Source of the DNA: Campylobacterota bacterium
GTDB taxonomy: Bacteria; Campylobacterota; Campylobacteria; Campylobacterales; Sulfurovaceae
Direction of reading: 5' to 3'
Assembly: GCA_022600655.1 (NCBI GenBank)
Contig: JAHZJZ010000216.1
Location: 1 to 34,228, forward strand
DNA length: 34,228 bases
Shown here: in pieces, positions 14,880 through 23,233 of the stretch
How the letters are laid out: the number at the start of each line of letters is the position of its first letter
Position numbering within the stretch: the first letter of the stretch is position 1
Notes under the pieces: model-generated
Told to the model about the DNA's origin: nothing
The model's database searches: none
Seen by the model: the letters and a program-made list of their open reading frames with translations, nothing else
Program-made: the position numbers and the translations under genes

Positions 14880-15138
14880 TATGTTGTTCCATCAAAGCTT
14901 CTATTCTCTTCTTTGTCTCTTTAGAAGCTGGTTCATATCCCTCAATGCGTTGAGAGTTTGTAACAATTTTTTTTATCTCTTCTTCAGAAAGTAAACTTTT
15001 ATTACTATCTATATCAGTCTGAAAAAACTGTTTTAACGCCTCAACTATAAGCTCATTTGCCTGTTTCTGTTTAGTTGAAATATATTTAGAAATTTGCTCT
15101 TGAAGCTGATTATCTTCTATATTTATATTGATGTTCAT
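14860..15138 (-). CDS. Fic antitoxin with inhibitory (S/T)xxxE(G/N) motif
   Basis: The 92 residues begin with a ribbon-helix-helix-like stretch. The sequence SQRIEG (Ser62, Glu66, Gly67) then matches the Fic inhibitory helix motif, whose glutamate blocks the ATP gamma-phosphate site. The 3' end overlaps the Fic gene by 20 bases. This is good evidence for a class I Fic toxin-antitoxin pair. The N-terminal region may also act as a DNA-binding autoregulator. Confidence 0.8.
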   Translation of the reverse strand: MNININIEDNQLQEQISKYISTKQKQANELIVEALKQFFQTDIDSNKSLLSEEEIKKIVTNSQRIEGYEPASKETKKRIEALMEQHNVKVSF

Positions 15139-15254
15139 TTCATCTCCTCAAGTTACGATTTTTAAATCTACCTACTTTATTTAGATGATTTAAGTATAGC
15201 ATAACTATTAAGAAAAATTAAACTCATTCTAGGAAGTACAACTAATCCCCCATA

Positions 15255-15346
15255 CAAAAAATCCAAGGTGCTCATAATACAAAGGGTAATTAAGAAAATG
15301 TGAGGTAGCAATAATCTAAAATCTTATGAGCACTTTGCATTTTTTG
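15255..15346. repeat. Imperfect inverted repeat downstream of nifB
   Basis: Two 23-bp arms (15255-15277 and 15324-15346, two mismatches) with GTGCTCATAA at the inner ends flank about 46 bases. The element lies in the 244-bp gap between nifB and the Fic antitoxin. It may be a small non-autonomous element, a hairpin terminator or an RNA. I see no gene in the gap. Confidence 0.55.
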
Positions 15347-15382
15347 GGGATACAGGAGAGGAGTGAGGTAGAGCATAGGGAA

Positions 15383-16843
15383 TTACCCCAGCTCTGCTTC
15401 TAACTCTAATGCTTCTTTTTCAAAAAAATGTTTTTTTGCTGCATCAAATACAGACTTCTCTATGGGTTGCAGTGCATAACTCTCGTCGGCAATGAGATTA
15501 ATCGCTGCTAACTCATCCATCGGACAGTCACCGATTTTTTCAGTTAAGAGAATGTCACAATCATGTAGCGTCTGTTTAATCTCTTCAATCGGGTTATTCC
15601 CATCACAATTTTCTGGACCAGAGCAGTAGGAACTCTCTATTTTACGGTGCATTAGGAACTTAATCGCTTTATCTCCTACTTCATAGACCAAGAACTCTTG
15701 TGCAGAACCAAAGTGCATGTTAATCATACCTTCACCACCTGTGGTCACGGCTACGAGTTTGGTTTCACCTGTTGAGCTCAGCTCCTCTTTGGTGGCTTGT
15801 TCGATTTTTATTCGCTCATTAGCTACGTCAAGATGGCCTCTCCAGTTCTCTATCATCTCATGTTTTTGGGCTCTGGCTTCAATGTTGTAGATGTCCTCTA
15901 GCTCTGTAAACTGCATATTTACAAATGTCTCTTTGGTAAACTCATCCCCTCTATCTTCGCCAATGAGTCCAACAGCATCAGCTCTACATTGACGACAATG
16001 TTGCATAAGCTTCATGTCCATTCCACATGCTTCTTGGGCTGCCATCTGCTCTTGGTCAGTGGCACTTGGTACACCATCGAGTCCAAACTTGGTTCCAAAC
16101 TCTGGAGAGCTTAGTAGAGGCATAATGTTGTGTAAAAAGACATTCATCTCTTTAAGTTTTTTTGCTACATTTGGTAAATCTTTATCATTAATCCCTGGAA
16201 TTAGTACTGAGTTGGCTTTTACTAAAATACCCCGTTCTGTTAACATCTGAATCCCTTTAAGCTGTTGCTCTAAAAGAATTTTTGCACCCTCTGCTCCAAA
16301 GATTTTTTTATGACCCCAGTTAATCCATGGGTAAATCTCTGAACCTATCTTACCTGTAGTATCCACGGTGTTAATGGTAACCGTAACATGGTCAACATTG
16401 TATTTTTCGATTTGGTCGATAAATTCTGGAAGTCTAAGCCCATTGGTCGAGAGACAAAGTTTAAGGTCAGGAGCTTTGGCTTGTAACATTTTAAATGTTT
16501 TAAAAGTCGCTTTTGGATTGGCTAAAGCATCTCCTGGTCCAGCAATTCCTACAACAGAGAGCTGTTGAATATCACCACCTACATAGAGTACTTTTTTCAC
16601 AGCCTCCTCAGGAGAGAGTTTACCACTGGTTACTCCTGGTCGGCTCTCATTTGAACAGTCATATTTACGGTTACAATAGTTACACTGAATGTTACACGCA
16701 GGTGCTACAGCGACATGAATTCTCGCGTAGTGCTGGTGTGCCCCTTCACTATAACATGGGTGGTTGTTTATCTTCTCTTGTATCGCAGCAGCTTCTGGAT
16801 TGTTTGGGTCAAAATTGCTTGAACCTCCGTTTGAACAGCTCAT
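15383..16843 (-). CDS. nifB: NifB radical SAM NifB-co synthase
   Basis: NifB fuses two [4Fe-4S] clusters with a SAM-derived carbide to make NifB-co, the core of FeMo-co. The radical SAM cysteines are in CNIQCNYC (Cys50, Cys54, Cys57). Further conserved cysteines appear at Cys30, Cys63 and in HCRQCRADAVG (about 280-290). From about residue 365 a NifX-like domain follows, so this is the fused bacterial form (486 residues). It has a monocistronic layout with its own sigma-54 promoter and a clear AAGGAAAA ribosome-binding site. Confidence 0.97.
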   Translation of the reverse strand: MSCSNGGSSNFDPNNPEAAAIQEKINNHPCYSEGAHQHYARIHVAVAPACNIQCNYCNRKYDCSNESRPGVTSGKLSPEEAVKKVLYVGGDIQQLSVVGIAGPGDALANPKATFKTFKMLQAKAPDLKLCLSTNGLRLPEFIDQIEKYNVDHVTVTINTVDTTGKIGSEIYPWINWGHKKIFGAEGAKILLEQQLKGIQMLTERGILVKANSVLIPGINDKDLPNVAKKLKEMNVFLHNIMPLLSSPEFGTKFGLDGVPSATDQEQMAAQEACGMDMKLMQHCRQCRADAVGLIGEDRGDEFTKETFVNMQFTELEDIYNIEARAQKHEMIENWRGHLDVANERIKIEQATKEELSSTGETKLVAVTTGGEGMINMHFGSAQEFLVYEVGDKAIKFLMHRKIESSYCSGPENCDGNNPIEEIKQTLHDCDILLTEKIGDCPMDELAAINLIADESYALQPIEKSVFDAAKKHFFEKEALELEAELG

Positions 16844-16881
16844 CTGTTTTCCTTTTATAGTTTTTTTCTATAAAAGGTAGA

Positions 16882-16896
16882 TACAAGAACTGTTCC
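16882..16896 (-). promoter_or_regulatory. Sigma-54 promoter of nifB
   Basis: Minus strand GGAACAGTTCTTGTA, GG-N10 with GT at -12, the same variant as at nifX. The expected start is near 16872, 29 bp before the nifB ATG. It lies between nifB and the galU stop codon. Confidence 0.75.
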
Positions 16897-16918
16897 TTAT
16901 GACGTAAAATGGTAATTT

Positions 16919-17758
16919 TTAATCAGACTTCTCTTCCGTTTTCATCTTTTCATAAAAATAATTGGTCGCGTCTACAAAACCTTCAACACTTCCACAATCA
17001 AACCGTTGTCCTTTAAATTTATAGGCAAGAACCATCCCTTTTTTAGCATGATTCATCAAAGCATCCGTAATTTGAAGCTCTCCGTTTTTACCAGGTTCGG
17101 TCTCTTCAATGGTTCTAAAAATATCAGGGGTGAGTATGTATCGACCAATAATCGCTAAATTTGATGGAGCCTCTTCGGGGTCTGGTTTTTCAACCATATT
17201 TGAGACTATAAAGACATCATCCTCTATCTCTCTTCCATCAATTACTCCATATTTGTAGGTCTCCTCTTTAGGCACTTCTTGAATCGCAACCACACAACAC
17301 TTATATCGGTCATAAATTTTGACCATTTGTGCCATTACATTATCTCCTTCGTCATTGGAACATAAATCATCTGCTAAAATCACGCCAAAAGGCTCATTAC
17401 CAATCAAGGGTTCACCTTTTAAAATGGCGTGACCTAGACCCAACATCTCTGTTTGTCGCGTAAAGGTAAAGGTACATTTCTCCATAACATCTCTGGTTGT
17501 TCTGAGTAACTTCTCTTTGGAAGTTCCTTTAATTTGATGCTCCAATTCATAAGAGATATCAAAATGCTCTACCAAAGCTCTTTTTCCACGACCTGTAATA
17601 ATCGCCATAATATCCATACCTGCATCACTTGCCTCCTCTACCCCATACTGTATGAGTGGTTTGGTTAAAATCGGTAACATCTCTTTAGGTGTGGCTTTGG
17701 TCACAGGTAAAAATCTTGTCCCATAACCTGCAGCAGGGAATAAACACTTCTTAATCAT
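16919..17758 (-). CDS. galU: UTP-glucose-1-phosphate uridylyltransferase GalU
   Basis: Makes UDP-glucose from UTP and glucose-1-phosphate. The nucleotide-binding FPAAGYGTRFLPVTKATPKE is at residues 7-26. Further on are the family's VEKPDPEEAPSNLAIIGRYI (about 189-208) and a GQRFDCGS segment near the C-terminus. Length 279 fits. It is downstream of the glucosylglycerate genes after a 93-bp gap holding a stem-loop repeat. It would provide the sugar nucleotide for the glucosyltransferase and could use the glucose-1-phosphate released by the phosphorylase. Confidence 0.95.
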   Translation of the reverse strand: MIKKCLFPAAGYGTRFLPVTKATPKEMLPILTKPLIQYGVEEASDAGMDIMAIITGRGKRALVEHFDISYELEHQIKGTSKEKLLRTTRDVMEKCTFTFTRQTEMLGLGHAILKGEPLIGNEPFGVILADDLCSNDEGDNVMAQMVKIYDRYKCCVVAIQEVPKEETYKYGVIDGREIEDDVFIVSNMVEKPDPEEAPSNLAIIGRYILTPDIFRTIEETEPGKNGELQITDALMNHAKKGMVLAYKFKGQRFDCGSVEGFVDATNYFYEKMKTEEKSD

Positions 17759-17785
17759 CTCTTTTCCTTTTTAATTTAGTTTATT

Positions 17786-17865
17786 TCTTGCAAAACTCTT
17801 TGGAATCGGAGACTTTAGTCCCGAACATTACGAGGCTAAAGCCATCGGTTCCTAGTTTTGCAAGA
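17786..17865. repeat. 80-bp stem-loop element containing the dispersed repeat
   Basis: Perfect 12-bp outer arms (TCTTGCAAAACT and AGTTTTGCAAGA) enclose inner imperfect arms with CTTTAG and CTAAAG, so the whole element can fold. The left half (17795-17822) is shared with 13701-13728 and the left window edge. The right arm encodes the last residues of the GH13 protein (ILQN and stop). It may act as a terminator between the osmolyte genes and galU, or be a mobile repeat. Confidence 0.65.
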
Positions 17866-19600
17866 TATTTAGTTTTTTCAACCATAAAATATCATAAGGT
17901 TGCATGGTAAATAGTGCTTTGTCAAAAACTTGATGTGAGATAATATCCCTTAACGGTTCATCCACATACGAGGAGAGATCTACCTCAACCTCTTCATTTC
18001 TAAAGTTGTGTAGAGCGACAATATATTCGCTCCCCTCTTTGTCATAATGTTTTACAGCAAAAATCTCTTTTGAGAGGGTTAAAAACTCAAATTTCGAGAA
18101 TGGGTCAAAACAAGGTTCATTAATACGAATAGAGATAAGCTGTTTGTAGCGTTTAAAAAGAGTTTTGCGTAAACTACCCTCCTCCTCTAACGCCTCTTTA
18201 ATGTTGTCAAAGTTTAATTTCTCTCGGTTAATGGTTCGGTTTCGTCTGGTTTTTCGTACAGCTTCATAATAACTTTGTGAACCCACCAGTGAGTGAAAGT
18301 AAATACCTGGAACCCCTGGCATCGCTAAAACCACAGCTTGTGAGAGTATCATTCTTTTCAGTCGTAGCGTGTCCTCTTCCTTGGGATCGGTTAAAATATC
18401 TATGTAACTACAATTTAGCTCATAAGGAGACTTCTCTTCACCTACCGTTCTATACGAGACCAAACCACCATGTGCTTCACAAGAGTCTACTAAAAAATTT
18501 AACTCTTTTGTATCGAGTATCTCACTCACAGCCCGTACTCCTACCCCATCATGACTGGCTGTAAAGTTAAAGAAACAGACCTTGTCGCTAGGAAGCTCTA
18601 AACTCTCTGCCCACGCTGTTAACTTCGTGGTATTCCCTTCTAAAATAGAAAATGCCAAAAGTGGTGGCAAGGCAAAGTTGTAAACCATCTGTGCCTCATC
18701 ATCCCCTTTTCCAAAGTAAGAGATATTCTCATCATGGGGGACATTGGTCTCAGTGATGATTATCACCTCAGGTGCCACAGCATGGATGACCTCACGCATC
18801 AGTTGAATCAGTTCATGGGTCTGAGGAAGATGTACACAGGTTGTTCCAATCTCTTTCCATATGAACGCAATGGCATCCAGCCTAAGCAGTGATGCTCCTT
18901 TCTCCACATAAAAGAGTAAAACATCCAACAGTTTAATCAGCACCTTATAGTTGGCATAGTTCAAATCAACTTGGTCAGCACTGAAGGTTGTCCAGATATT
19001 TCGCATTTTTCCTTCATCGTCTGTAAACTCTGTGAGTACAGGTGTGGTTCTTGGACGCACCACAGCTGTTAAATCTAAAGAGGGATCCAACTCAGTAAAG
19101 AAATTATAGTACTCAGGGTCATTGGCTAAAAACTTCTCAAACCAAGGACTGAGTTGACTCATATGATTAATCACTCCATCAAACATCAAACGGTGATTTT
19201 GACTCAAGGTTTGAATGTCTCTCCATGAACCTTTTAGAGGACAAACCCCTTTATAATCTACAATGGAAAAGCCATCATCACTGGAGTAAGGGTAAAATGG
19301 CAAAATATGCACGCTGTTAATACAATCTTGAACATACTCATCTAAAAAGCGACTCAACGTTGCCAAGGCTGTCTCACCTTCATGAAAAATCTGATCACCG
19401 TAGGTAATGAGTATGACATCTTTTTCACTCAAAACATAAGGTTGACTCAGAATCTTTTTCTGATACCCCTCAATGAGTCTGCAGACCGAATCATAAGCCA
19501 AAGAGGCATCTTCTTTATTATAAATAGAGTCAAGTGAGGCTTTAATAAGTCCCAATCTCTCTTCATTGCTGTATTGATTATACTGTTCAGTAGCTACCAT
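17852..19600 (-). CDS. GH13_18 sugar phosphorylase, likely glucosylglycerate phosphorylase
   Basis: A 582-residue alpha-amylase-fold enzyme of the sucrose-phosphorylase subfamily. The catalytic nucleophile is in LRLDAIAF (Asp242), the acid/base in ITETNVPH (Glu284), and the transition-state Asp in TASHDGVG (about 350). With a glucosyl-3-phosphoglycerate synthase, a phosphatase and a glycerate kinase upstream, the most likely reaction is glucosylglycerate plus phosphate to glucose-1-phosphate plus glycerate. Sucrose or sucrose-6-phosphate phosphorylase is possible from the fold alone. Its start directly follows the stop of the glycosyltransferase gene. Confidence 0.8.
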   Translation of the reverse strand: MVATEQYNQYSNEERLGLIKASLDSIYNKEDASLAYDSVCRLIEGYQKKILSQPYVLSEKDVILITYGDQIFHEGETALATLSRFLDEYVQDCINSVHILPFYPYSSDDGFSIVDYKGVCPLKGSWRDIQTLSQNHRLMFDGVINHMSQLSPWFEKFLANDPEYYNFFTELDPSLDLTAVVRPRTTPVLTEFTDDEGKMRNIWTTFSADQVDLNYANYKVLIKLLDVLLFYVEKGASLLRLDAIAFIWKEIGTTCVHLPQTHELIQLMREVIHAVAPEVIIITETNVPHDENISYFGKGDDEAQMVYNFALPPLLAFSILEGNTTKLTAWAESLELPSDKVCFFNFTASHDGVGVRAVSEILDTKELNFLVDSCEAHGGLVSYRTVGEEKSPYELNCSYIDILTDPKEEDTLRLKRMILSQAVVLAMPGVPGIYFHSLVGSQSYYEAVRKTRRNRTINREKLNFDNIKEALEEEGSLRKTLFKRYKQLISIRINEPCFDPFSKFEFLTLSKEIFAVKHYDKEGSEYIVALHNFRNEEVEVDLSSYVDEPLRDIISHQVFDKALFTMQPYDILWLKKLNILQN

Positions 19601-20824
19601 CTACTCATTATCCTTTTTAACTGTCTCAATAAATTGTTCAGAAATCTCTGGAAGTACAGAACGCAGACTAATCCAAGCCGACAGTGAGGGAACACCTAAG
19701 GGATCCGATAAAAACTCTTCACAGGCTTTGGTTAACGCTCTGTCAAAGGTCTCAACAGCTTCAATCTCTTTCTTTCTATCAAAATCCAAAGCATTAAACT
19801 TTGCCACAGCATCATATCGTGCAATGGCTTTTCGGCTCTCTTGAAAAAAGGAGGCCCTTAAGGTAATGAGTGACTCCTGCGAAAAAGTAATCCCTCGTTG
19901 AGACATCACTCTAAAAATGGTTTGTGCAATGTCTATGGACATCTTTGCCACACCACCCTCTAACTCTTGGGCTTGATTCTCTCCTGTTAACTCTTGATGT
20001 TTATGCTCATAGCTCTCCATAATCTCCGTTTGACAGATTCGTCGTACCGATGTGTTGTCATAAACCTCACTCAATGTAGAGACCTCTAAGCCCCAAGTAG
20101 GAGAGATTCTAATGCCTCGTGCAAGGGTACGAATAAAGGCAAACTCTCCAGAGAGTGCGTATCTAAAACTGTCCATATAGTCCAGATATTCACTGGCTCC
20201 ATAAGTTTTTTTCAATGCTTTGATCAAAGGAGAATAGAAAAGACGCGTTACCCTTCCATGCAGTTTATTGGTGACGCGTGAGTAGTACCCTTTGTTAAAC
20301 TCAAAATCAATGGCAGGGTGAACAATTGGGTAAAAGAGTCGTGCAGGAATTTCACGGCTATAGTTGACAATATCACAATCATGTAGGGCAAACGCATACG
20401 CATCTTTATCAGAGAGGGCATAACCCAACATCATCCAGACGTTTCGCCCTTTTCCTTTGATATTCACACTTCTAAACCCTTTATCTTCAAACTCCTGATA
20501 AAGCTTCTGAACATTGGGACCATCATTCCACAATACATCAACCCGTACATCCAAAGTAGACATAATCTTTTTAACCTTTTCAAACTCCTCTTTGGTCGCT
20601 CTGTCTAATCCTAAAATAATTTTATAGAGATACTTCACCCCTTTGAGTTCATTTAAAATGGTCTGCATGGCAGGTGTTTCAAACTCGGAGTAGAGTGCAG
20701 GTAAGAGCAACACCATATTGTGTCTATCTGCGAACTTTTCAAGCTCCTCTTCTATGCTCTCTAGTGATCGGTTTGCTACATTTTGTAGTGTTGTTATGGT
20801 TCCGTTTTGAAAAAAATCTGCCAT
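19601..20824 (-). CDS. gpgS: Glucosyl-3-phosphoglycerate synthase-like glycosyltransferase
   Basis: A 407-residue GT-A fold enzyme of the GT81-like group. The N-terminal nucleotide-sugar region has LLLPALYSEFETPAMQTIL (about residues 38-56). The DxD-like metal site is in FALHDCDIVNY (about 145-155). The expected reaction is UDP- or ADP-glucose plus 3-phosphoglycerate to glucosyl-3-phosphoglycerate. The adjacent phosphatase, glycerate kinase and phosphorylase strongly support this substrate. A mannosyl specificity cannot be excluded from the sequence. A strong GGAGGAGTAA ribosome-binding site precedes it. Confidence 0.78.
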   Translation of the reverse strand: MADFFQNGTITTLQNVANRSLESIEEELEKFADRHNMVLLLPALYSEFETPAMQTILNELKGVKYLYKIILGLDRATKEEFEKVKKIMSTLDVRVDVLWNDGPNVQKLYQEFEDKGFRSVNIKGKGRNVWMMLGYALSDKDAYAFALHDCDIVNYSREIPARLFYPIVHPAIDFEFNKGYYSRVTNKLHGRVTRLFYSPLIKALKKTYGASEYLDYMDSFRYALSGEFAFIRTLARGIRISPTWGLEVSTLSEVYDNTSVRRICQTEIMESYEHKHQELTGENQAQELEGGVAKMSIDIAQTIFRVMSQRGITFSQESLITLRASFFQESRKAIARYDAVAKFNALDFDRKKEIEAVETFDRALTKACEEFLSDPLGVPSLSAWISLRSVLPEISEQFIETVKKDNE

Positions 20825-20828
20825 TGTG

Positions 20829-21986
20829 TTACTCCTCCTTGAGTATGATTACAAAATCCATAACATTGGTTCCTGTAGCCCCAATGGTAAAGTCATAACC
20901 CAATTGTTTAAAAAACCCATAACTGTCACTATTCTTCAAATACGCTTCTGGATTTAAACCTTGTTTTTCTATTTTTTTATAAATATTAAAATCTAAAAAT
21001 GCCCCTGTTGCAGGTGAGTTTCCATCAATACCATCACTACCAGCACAGAGAATAGAGATATTCTCAGAAACTGACTCTTTTAGTAAAAGTCGAAGTGCCA
21101 ACTCTTGATTTCGTCCCCCTTGTCCATCACCGTTGACTTTGGTTGTCGTCTCTCCACCAAAAAGTAGACAAAAACGCTCATATTTTTCGTCATACTTTTG
21201 AATTTTTTTGCTAATATATTTGGAGGCTTCTTTTGAAGATTTGTTGAGTGTTGTTGTGACGATTTTGACTTTATCAACATGTTGTCCAATATATTTTTTT
21301 GCCTCTTTTAAAGCAATTTCATTGTTTCCAATAATGTGGTGAGGTATTTGACCATTCATCATGGGAGCTGAACCAATGGTTGATACATCGTCACCAATCA
21401 CATCACTAAGTACCAAAACTAGCCCTTTGGTTTTGGTATGATTCGCTAATTTTCCCCCTTTGATTTGAGAGATGGCTTTTCTGACACTATTGAGTGCTTT
21501 GATATCAATACCTGAACCCAGTAGTGCTGAGGATATTTTTTGAAAATCCTCTAAACTCAATCCATCAATAGGCTGCTCTATCATCGCCGAAGCCCCACCC
21601 GAGAGACAAAAGATAAAAAAGTCATTATCTTCCATTTGCTCCATAACTTTTATAAGTTCTTCAGCACCTTTCAGACTTTTTTTTGAAACCAGTGGATGTG
21701 TTGAGGTGTGGTGTTGTATGGTATTTTGTTCTCCTTCTTGATGAGAGATTGCTACACCTCCTTTGATGAGTTTTCCTAAAACTTTTTCACACGCTTTTGC
21801 CATACCCAGTCCAGCTTTTCCTACAGAGAAGCAGTAGAGATTATTAAAATCTTTTAAAGGATAGCTCTCGTCACATATTGTGAGATACTCTTTTTCTAAT
21901 GAGAGATTTTTAGTAATGATTGCTTCGGCTGTCACAGCATTAAGGGCTTGGCTATATATGTCTGTTATTATCTCTTTATTAGACAT
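20829..21986 (-). CDS. Glycerate kinase, MOFRL family
   Basis: A 385-residue glycerate kinase of the MOFRL (GckA/GlxK2-like) type. It has CFSVGKAGLGMAKACEKVLG near residues 52-71, CLSGGASAMIE (about 126-136), FGGETTTKVNGDGQGGRNQE (about 275-294) and LCAGSDGIDG. It phosphorylates glycerate, probably at the 2-position. Next to the phosphorylase it would return glycerate released from glucosylglycerate to glycolysis. It overlaps the phosphatase stop by eight bases. Confidence 0.88.
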   Translation of the reverse strand: MSNKEIITDIYSQALNAVTAEAIITKNLSLEKEYLTICDESYPLKDFNNLYCFSVGKAGLGMAKACEKVLGKLIKGGVAISHQEGEQNTIQHHTSTHPLVSKKSLKGAEELIKVMEQMEDNDFFIFCLSGGASAMIEQPIDGLSLEDFQKISSALLGSGIDIKALNSVRKAISQIKGGKLANHTKTKGLVLVLSDVIGDDVSTIGSAPMMNGQIPHHIIGNNEIALKEAKKYIGQHVDKVKIVTTTLNKSSKEASKYISKKIQKYDEKYERFCLLFGGETTTKVNGDGQGGRNQELALRLLLKESVSENISILCAGSDGIDGNSPATGAFLDFNIYKKIEKQGLNPEAYLKNSDSYGFFKQLGYDFTIGATGTNVMDFVIILKEE

Positions 21987-22773
21987 TCTTTAAAACCATC
22001 TCATTCCAACCTTCACTGCCTGAATAAGTTGACTTTTGTATATTTGGTAAATCAGTTTCAAGGTAGCTTCCATCATACTTTTGAATCAAAATAGGTACAT
22101 CGACACGCTCCAGCATAGCAGCATCATTCTGACTATCCCCTAAGGCAATAGAGCTGATTTTATCTTTATAGAAATTTTCAAAAAGTTCTATGGTCTCTAT
22201 TACAGCAATGCCCTTATCTTGCAATTCTCCCATTAAATGATAAAATCGTCCACCTTTGGTAATTTTTAACTCATAACAGTGAGCCAACTGTTGCAGTTCT
22301 TCTAATTTTGTTTCATCTTTAAGTATAAAAGGTTCAGTAAAATCACGCTGCTTGGCAAGGAGGACACTTCTCTGATTCAATCCTGTTAAGTTAGCAACTT
22401 CTACATCGGACATATCACTAAAACCTAACATAGTAAACTCTTCTCGATAGAGTCTATAAAAGTCCAAAACTTTACTATAAGGTTGACCAAAAACCATTAC
22501 TTTTTTCTCTTCATAATTTCTTAAAAAAGAAAAATCAAAACCTTGATAATCTTCAGGAATAAAGAGTGCTGCACCATTTTCAACAATAAAAGGCTCACAA
22601 ATACCAACCTTTTGTTGTAACAACTCAACCTCTGCTTTGGTTTTACTGCTGGTAAATATAAGGGGAATCTCTGCTTCTTTAATTTTTTGAAGCGACTCAA
22701 AAGAGGCTTCAAAAGAGTAGTCGTGATGGTTTAAAAAGGTGCCATCTAAATCTGTAAATATTAAACTTTTCAT
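21979..22773 (-). CDS. gpgP: HAD phosphatase of the mannosyl/glucosyl-3-phosphoglycerate phosphatase family
   Basis: A 264-residue HAD-IIB type phosphatase. The nucleophile motif FTDLDGTFLN is at residues 6-15 (Asp8, Asp10). Motif II is in FTSSKTKAEVELLQQK (about 41-56), and motif III/IV in ALGDSQNDAAMLE near residue 220. Members hydrolyse mannosyl- or glucosyl-3-phosphoglycerate; the neighbours favour the glucosyl form. It is the first gene of the osmolyte operon. No ribosome-binding site is visible, and a TATAGT hexamer six bases before the ATG suggests a leaderless transcript. Confidence 0.82.
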   Translation of the reverse strand: MKSLIFTDLDGTFLNHHDYSFEASFESLQKIKEAEIPLIFTSSKTKAEVELLQQKVGICEPFIVENGAALFIPEDYQGFDFSFLRNYEEKKVMVFGQPYSKVLDFYRLYREEFTMLGFSDMSDVEVANLTGLNQRSVLLAKQRDFTEPFILKDETKLEELQQLAHCYELKITKGGRFYHLMGELQDKGIAVIETIELFENFYKDKISSIALGDSQNDAAMLERVDVPILIQKYDGSYLETDLPNIQKSTYSGSEGWNEMVLKNV

Positions 22774-22779
22774 AAGAAT

Positions 22780-22785
22780 ACTATA
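22780..22785 (-). promoter_or_regulatory. -10-like TATAGT placed for a leaderless transcript
   Basis: TATAGT ends six bases before the gpgP ATG and there is no purine-rich ribosome-binding site. A start point at or next to the ATG would give a leaderless mRNA. No sigma-54 element is present in this gap, though read-through from the ferredoxin operon 77 bp upstream is possible. Confidence 0.35.
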
Positions 22786-22850
22786 ACATTATCTGTTCAT
22801 ATATAAAACAGTTTGTTGTATAATATATAAACAATGCAATAACTGCTTAT

Positions 22851-23231
22851 CTATATCACTACATCCTCATAAGCTTCACGCTGGGCAAGTGTAATCACCT
22901 CTCTAAAAGGTTTAGGTTTCTTCTCTGGTGAAAAAATTCCTTGCTTTTTATGGACACGAATCTGGTAAGTTCCCTCTTCATTCCCTCTCATATAGTACTC
23001 ATTATACTCAGCCGTATAGGGCATATCCCAGACTATCGCTCCCTCTGTTGGACAGACATCAGCACACTTAGGTACCGTACTGTCCACGCACTCGATACAC
23101 TTTTCAGGTTTTACATAGGTATACTCAGCATCCTCTATTGGTGAGTCATCAGCAGAGACAATTGCCGTAGCAGGACACTCATCAATACATGCATCACAGT
23201 TGATACAAACCTCGGTTATCATCACGGACAT
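22851..23231 (-). CDS. 2[4Fe-4S] ferredoxin, Alvin-type, second of tandem pair
   Basis: A 126-residue ferredoxin. Cluster I ligands are in CINCDACIDECP (residues 9-20). Cluster II has the long-loop pattern CIECVDSTVPKCADVCP (about 45-61), typical of Allochromatium-type ferredoxins and nif ferredoxins such as FdxN. A C-terminal extension of about 65 residues with an SGNEEGTY-like acidic stretch follows, which is longer than usual. It is two bases downstream of its paralogue and under the same sigma-54 promoter, so it likely donates electrons to nitrogenase. Confidence 0.9.
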   Translation of the reverse strand: MSVMITEVCINCDACIDECPATAIVSADDSPIEDAEYTYVKPEKCIECVDSTVPKCADVCPTEGAIVWDMPYTAEYNEYYMRGNEEGTYQIRVHKKQGIFSPEKKPKPFREVITLAQREAYEDVVI

Positions 23232-23233
23232 GA

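Noticed and set aside
22820..22850. TGCAATAACTGCTTA between ferredoxins and gpgP, similar to the sigma-54 elements
   Set aside because: The bases at the -24 position are TA, not GG, so it lacks the essential -24 element.
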